A stretch of 9,111 nucleotides of DNA from JAYXXU01 sp049301135 (GTDB taxonomy: Bacteria; Pseudomonadota; Gammaproteobacteria; Pseudomonadales; Moraxellaceae). The notes below the pieces were generated by a model, which had not been told where the DNA came from, did not search any database, and worked only from the letters and a program-made list of their open reading frames with translations. Each line of letters opens with the position of its first letter. Position 1 is the stretch's first letter. Location of the stretch: the NCBI GenBank assembly GCA_049301135.1, contig JBAQKP010000032.1:1-9111 (forward strand), given 5' to 3'. Shown here one piece after another: positions 5,709 to 9,111 of this stretch. Made by a program: the position numbers and the translations under genes.

Positions 5709-8700
5709 ATGAAACCGCCAGCGCAGCGAGGATTAAAGTTCAACAAAACAGTACTTGTACACACAAATGCTGCTGTTGCCGTGCCTGTTGCACCGGCCAA
5801 CTCCCCATCAATGCAGTTGTCCACACCACTGATTCTCCCTCTGGCGACCGATGTGGTGCAGTATGCCGCGATTGCCGCCGCGACACAGGGACAATCCTTA
5901 CTGCTGTATGGTGCGGCTGGAACAGGGAAGTCGCAGACGATTAGCAACACCATTGCACAGTGTTTTGCGCTGGGTAAGCGCGTGTTGTTTATAGCGGATG
6001 ATCCGGCTGCGCTAGAGGTGGTTTATCAACAGTTACAAACGCTTGAGCTTGAAAATTTATGCTTGCCGCTGTATCAATGCCGCCCGTCTACGCACTTGTC
6101 ACAGATGTTAATAGACCGTGTCCAGCAGCGTGTTCAACAGGATACGCCTGAGCAAATCTATCGACAAACTCAATTTGATGATCTCAGCCATCAGATTCAG
6201 CAGATCAGACAACAGTGGGCTCAGTATCAGCAAGCTTTACACTGTGTCCAACCGATGGGCTGGAGTGTGTATCAGGCGTTAGCGGCGCAGATTGGGCAGT
6301 ATGATCAGCCACGGTTTAGTCTACCTGAACTAGCTGTGAGCACACGCGATGCTGCGGGCTTGGCAACCTGTTTGAATGTGGCGCATGAGGTGTCTGTGCT
6401 GATCCAGCCCGTTTTACCTGTGTTGCAGCATCCGTTGGCTGGATTTGTTTGTGCAGTAGACACAACATGGTCAGCCGATTGGCAACAACAACAAGTGGCA
6501 GATTTGCAGGCGTGGCAACCGTTGCTGGTTGCCATGCAACAGCAGCTAGATCAGCAGTTCTACACATTAGGGCTGCGTCGTGCCAAAAACTGGCATGAAC
6601 TGTCACAGCAACTGACACTAATCAGCCAGCTATACCAGATGCAGCAGCAGTTTGATCCCAGCATCTTTCAGCATTTACAGCAAATCAAATCAGTAGATCA
6701 GCTACAGCGAATGGTTGAGGCCGCAACAGCCGCACGGCAGATTCAGCAACGGCAGCAACAGCTCAATGCGGCATACCATTCTGATATTTATGAGCATATC
6801 AAAATATTACAAGAAGATTTTCAGCATGCGGTGACGCAGTTTTGGCCGTGGTCGTCATGGCAGTTGTTGCGTGTGCGTGGACGAGTAGCGGGTTATAGTG
6901 TTCAAGCCAAACGACTGAGCCGTGATCAAATTTGGCACGATCTTCAGATGCTGGCGGAGATTAAAGTAGAAATACAGGCGTTTGATGCGCTTGCCAAGGA
7001 TGCCGAACGACTGTTAATCAACGACTGGGCTGGTTTAGCAACGGATTGGACTTGGGTCGAACGCCTCAGTGAAGCATGGCATGGCTTAGAGTATTTGGCG
7101 GATCGACTTGGGCTGGATGCCACTGCCTTGCCACGACAGTTGCAGCAGATTAGTCCGCAACAACAACAGCAAGTACAGACGGATCGCCAAGCGCTACAAC
7201 AATTGTGGCAGCGTTTGGGGGATGATGTACTGCTAGAAAATCCACATTATAGTCGGCCAGAGCAGCCGTTTAATTTAATCCAGCAGCGCATACAGCGGTT
7301 ACTGGCGCATCAACAAGTGTGGCGCGTCTGGTATGACTATCAAACGATTCGGCAACGTGCATTACAGCTCGGCCTAAAGCCAGCGCTTGATGCGTTGGAA
7401 CAAGGGGGCTTACCGCCAGCCCAGTTTCGTAAGACGGTTTTGCTGAATATTCAGCAAGACTGGTTGCTTGCACAGGTGACAGCAACACCCGTACTGGCGG
7501 CATTTGATCGACAGCATTACAGCAACATGCTGCTACAAGAACAAGGTTTGCTCAAACAGCAACACTATGCGGCCAAACAATTGATTCAGCAGCGGCAGCG
7601 TCTGGCACCACAGATACGTCAAGCATTGCAGCAGCAGATTGATTCGCTGTGTAATCAATCCTGTGAGGATTATTTAATCGAGGTGCTGCTAGAAAAAAAC
7701 CAGCCTGTTTGGTCAGCAATGACCCCCTGTGTGATGGCCAATTCGGCCTTGTTCAGTGCTGATTCGGTAGCGTCATTTAACTGCTTGGAGCTGTTTGATT
7801 TGGTTGTGGTGGATATGGCGACACAGCCCAACTCAGCGTTGGCAGCGGCAGCACGACAGCGCATGACCACACTGATGCTGGTGGTGGATCAAGCCATCAA
7901 TACCCATTCGAGCACTCAGTATACGGCTGTGAAATTTAATAAAAAAATTCAGGATCAGTCGCTTGAACAGGATCTGATTGCTGATCTGCCACAGTATTTA
8001 TTAAGGTGGCATTATCGAAGTCGATCTGAGCGTTTATTTGCATTTAGCAATCAGTATTATTACAGCCAGCACATCTATAGTTTTCCAATGCCACAACGTC
8101 ATGATCACAGCGTGCAGCTTGATGTGATTGAACATGGTTCGCCAGAGCATCTGCTGGGTATAGCGATTGATCATGTCGTGCGTTTAATCCAGCAAAGATT
8201 AGCCGAACAGCCATCTAAGCCCGCTGATCAAGTGGTGATACTGGTCTGGAATCCTAAACAGCAACAATTGCTTGCGGCTGGCTTGCAGGCCAAATTAGCC
8301 GAGTGGCCTGAGTATCTTGCACAGGTGACGATTCGGCCGATGACCCAGATCAGCAGTCAAGCCTACGATCAGGTTGTCTTGTTAATTGCACCATCTGTGG
8401 ATGATTTTAATCAAGTTTCTGCCCAGCAATTTAACGTGACCTTGACACGTGCGAGACATCATCTGCATGTGGTCAGTACCATTCGTGCCCAGCAGTTACG
8501 ACCCTCTGTTGCTGATCCTGCTGTTTTGCAGGACGTAAAGGCTTTTCTTGACGATGTGGAACAGCAGTGTCAGCCGAGCCAACCATTGAGTCGAGACACG
8601 CCACCTTGGGATGCTCCGCTTGAACAGTATATCTATCATGCCTTAATCATGCGCGGCTGGGATGTGCATACTGAATGGGGTGCTTCTGGCTATCCTATTG

Positions 8701-8957
8701 ATCTAGCAGTTGTTGATCCTGATCATGCGGAGCATTATTTATTGGCTATTTTTTGCGATGGGCATCATCGGCTCAATCGTATGAGCGCAGTTGATGAACA
8801 ACAGCGATTTACGATTTTACAGCAGCGGGGTTGGCGTATTTATCACGTTTGGCCGCTGGACTGGTGGCGCGATCCACATGCAGAAATTGAGCGGTTACAA
8901 GCGATTTTATTAGAGCAGCAGGCTCAAAATTTCAGCACCTATCCTGATTCCTCATAG
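5709..8957 (+). CDS. superfamily-1 helicase-like protein with C-terminal Vsr/MTES_1575-type nuclease-like domain, several motifs degenerate
   Basis: 1082 residues resembling the large bacterial helicases (often annotated DUF4011 or AAA_11/12) that end in a Vsr/DUF559-like endonuclease domain. Walker A is intact at 68-75 (GAAGTGKS), followed by motif Ia (RVLFIADDPAALEVV, 91-105). A long glutamine-rich helical insert spans about 135-650. The second RecA-like half follows: motif II at 702-705 reads DMAT, where relatives have DEAS; motif III near 724-735 lacks the usual GDxxQLPPT; motif IV is well kept (WHYRSRSERL, 767-776); motif V near 881-887 lacks its GDE; motif VI is kept (NVTLTRAR, 909-916). 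The nuclease-like domain (970-1068) keeps GYPIDLA (Asp998) and DWW, but AIFCDG has Phe1015 in place of the usual Glu. The N-terminal domains of full-length relatives are missing. It may bind ATP and DNA without normal catalysis. The ATG at 5709 is supported by AGGAAGG. DNA repair, defence or a regulatory role is possible; which is unknown. Confidence 0.85.
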   Translation: MKPPAQRGLKFNKTVLVHTNAAVAVPVAPANSPSMQLSTPLILPLATDVVQYAAIAAATQGQSLLLYGAAGTGKSQTISNTIAQCFALGKRVLFIADDPAALEVVYQQLQTLELENLCLPLYQCRPSTHLSQMLIDRVQQRVQQDTPEQIYRQTQFDDLSHQIQQIRQQWAQYQQALHCVQPMGWSVYQALAAQIGQYDQPRFSLPELAVSTRDAAGLATCLNVAHEVSVLIQPVLPVLQHPLAGFVCAVDTTWSADWQQQQVADLQAWQPLLVAMQQQLDQQFYTLGLRRAKNWHELSQQLTLISQLYQMQQQFDPSIFQHLQQIKSVDQLQRMVEAATAARQIQQRQQQLNAAYHSDIYEHIKILQEDFQHAVTQFWPWSSWQLLRVRGRVAGYSVQAKRLSRDQIWHDLQMLAEIKVEIQAFDALAKDAERLLINDWAGLATDWTWVERLSEAWHGLEYLADRLGLDATALPRQLQQISPQQQQQVQTDRQALQQLWQRLGDDVLLENPHYSRPEQPFNLIQQRIQRLLAHQQVWRVWYDYQTIRQRALQLGLKPALDALEQGGLPPAQFRKTVLLNIQQDWLLAQVTATPVLAAFDRQHYSNMLLQEQGLLKQQHYAAKQLIQQRQRLAPQIRQALQQQIDSLCNQSCEDYLIEVLLEKNQPVWSAMTPCVMANSALFSADSVASFNCLELFDLVVVDMATQPNSALAAAARQRMTTLMLVVDQAINTHSSTQYTAVKFNKKIQDQSLEQDLIADLPQYLLRWHYRSRSERLFAFSNQYYYSQHIYSFPMPQRHDHSVQLDVIEHGSPEHLLGIAIDHVVRLIQQRLAEQPSKPADQVVILVWNPKQQQLLAAGLQAKLAEWPEYLAQVTIRPMTQISSQAYDQVVLLIAPSVDDFNQVSAQQFNVTLTRARHHLHVVSTIRAQQLRPSVADPAVLQDVKAFLDDVEQQCQPSQPLSRDTPPWDAPLEQYIYHALIMRGWDVHTEWGASGYPIDLAVVDPDHAEHYLLAIFCDGHHRLNRMSAVDEQQRFTILQQRGWRIYHVWPLDWWRDPHAEIERLQAILLEQQAQNFSTYPDSS

Positions 8958-9010
8958 AGCTATTAATATACTTTTCACAATAACCAAGCTTTACTTCCCA
9001 TAACATTATA

Positions 9011-9049
9011 CCACCTATAACTCATATTATAGGCGGTAGCGTTTTCGCT
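9011..9049. terminator. two adjacent hairpins after the helicase-like gene, possible terminator
   Basis: Bases 9011-9020 and 9027-9036 pair at nine of ten positions (A9013/C9034 mismatched) around the loop CTCATA. Directly after comes AGCG (9038-9041), TTTT, CGCT (9046-9049), a second small hairpin. They lie 53 bases after the stop at 8957. There is only a four-T run and it sits within the second loop, so this is not a classical terminator, although no better candidate for the gene is visible. Confidence 0.4.
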
Positions 9050-9059
9050 GCTGTAGCAG
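9048..9059. repeat. short palindrome
   Basis: CTGCT (9048-9052) and AGCAG (9055-9059) are inverted around GT, and the first arm shares two bases with the hairpin immediately before it. The two-base loop is too tight for a good RNA hairpin unless the closing pair opens. It is the third of four successive inverted repeats in this tail. Confidence 0.4.
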
Positions 9060-9068
9060 ACAATTGGA

Positions 9069-9100
9069 GGCCAAATGCGGTTGCCTAGGAAAATTTGGCC
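9069..9100. repeat. inverted repeat with 8-bp perfect arms
   Basis: GGCCAAAT (9069-9076) and ATTTGGCC (9093-9100) are perfect inverted arms separated by 16 bases that include the palindrome CCTAGG (9084-9089). It may be an operator, a recombinase site, part of a small repeated element, or the leader of the next gene beyond the window. Nothing in the sequence settles which. Confidence 0.5.
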
Positions 9101-9111
9101 GGTCTTAAAAT

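Noticed and set aside
5684..5953. Overlapping open frames on both strands at the start of the helicase-like gene
   Set aside because: Both are Cys- and Arg-rich with no family features and overlap the region encoding Walker A; they are shadows.
9005..9031. Two TATAAT hexamers read on the minus strand (9005-9010 and 9026-9031) as promoters
   Set aside because: Neither has a -35 element at proper spacing, and reading leftward they would transcribe antisense into the helicase-like gene; the AT-rich palindrome explains the second.

Overview
The window looks like ordinary chromosomal DNA of a gammaproteobacterium with mid-range GC. A member of the Moraxellaceae (Acinetobacter and relatives) is my best guess, because the glutamate dehydrogenase is of the E. 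coli/Acinetobacter NADP-linked type and sits beside a Baeyer-Villiger-type monooxygenase. That placement is inferred from general resemblance; no rRNA or other marker gene is present to confirm it.

Layout: (1) 173-1276 (+), an unrecognised 367-residue protein with a receiver-like N-terminal fold lacking phosphorylation residues, an Ala/Ser/Pro linker and a helical, possibly winged-helix C-terminus. (2) 1277-1400, a convergent gap holding a symmetrical A-tract/stem/T-tract terminator. (3) 1401-2864 (-), a flavin-dependent Baeyer-Villiger-type monooxygenase with both characteristic fingerprints. (4) 2865-3045, a divergent promoter region. (5) 3046-4407 (+), gdhA. (6) 4411-5562 (+), a complete tyrosine recombinase starting at TTG only 3 bases after the gdhA stop, with its ribosome binding site inside the end of gdhA. 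(7) 5563-5708, a spacer with two hairpins. (8) 5709-8957 (+), a 1082-residue superfamily-1 helicase-like protein with a C-terminal Vsr/MTES_1575-type nuclease-like domain. (9) 8958-9111, non-coding DNA packed with inverted repeats.

The metabolic genes are conventional: gdhA assimilates ammonium and the monooxygenase oxidises ketones or similar carbonyl compounds. The unusual part is the right half. A recombinase with all catalytic residues is translationally tied to a housekeeping gene and followed by a giant helicase/nuclease-like protein. That protein keeps the Walker A site and arginine-containing helicase motifs, but appears to have lost the Walker B glutamate, the motif III and motif V signatures and the nuclease glutamate. 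It also lacks the N-terminal domains usual for its relatives. I see no transposase, no phage structural gene, no CRISPR array, and no tRNA or duplicated attachment site, so the recombinase looks resident rather than part of an obvious mobile element. The possibility that recombinase and pseudo-helicase form a functional pair is speculative.
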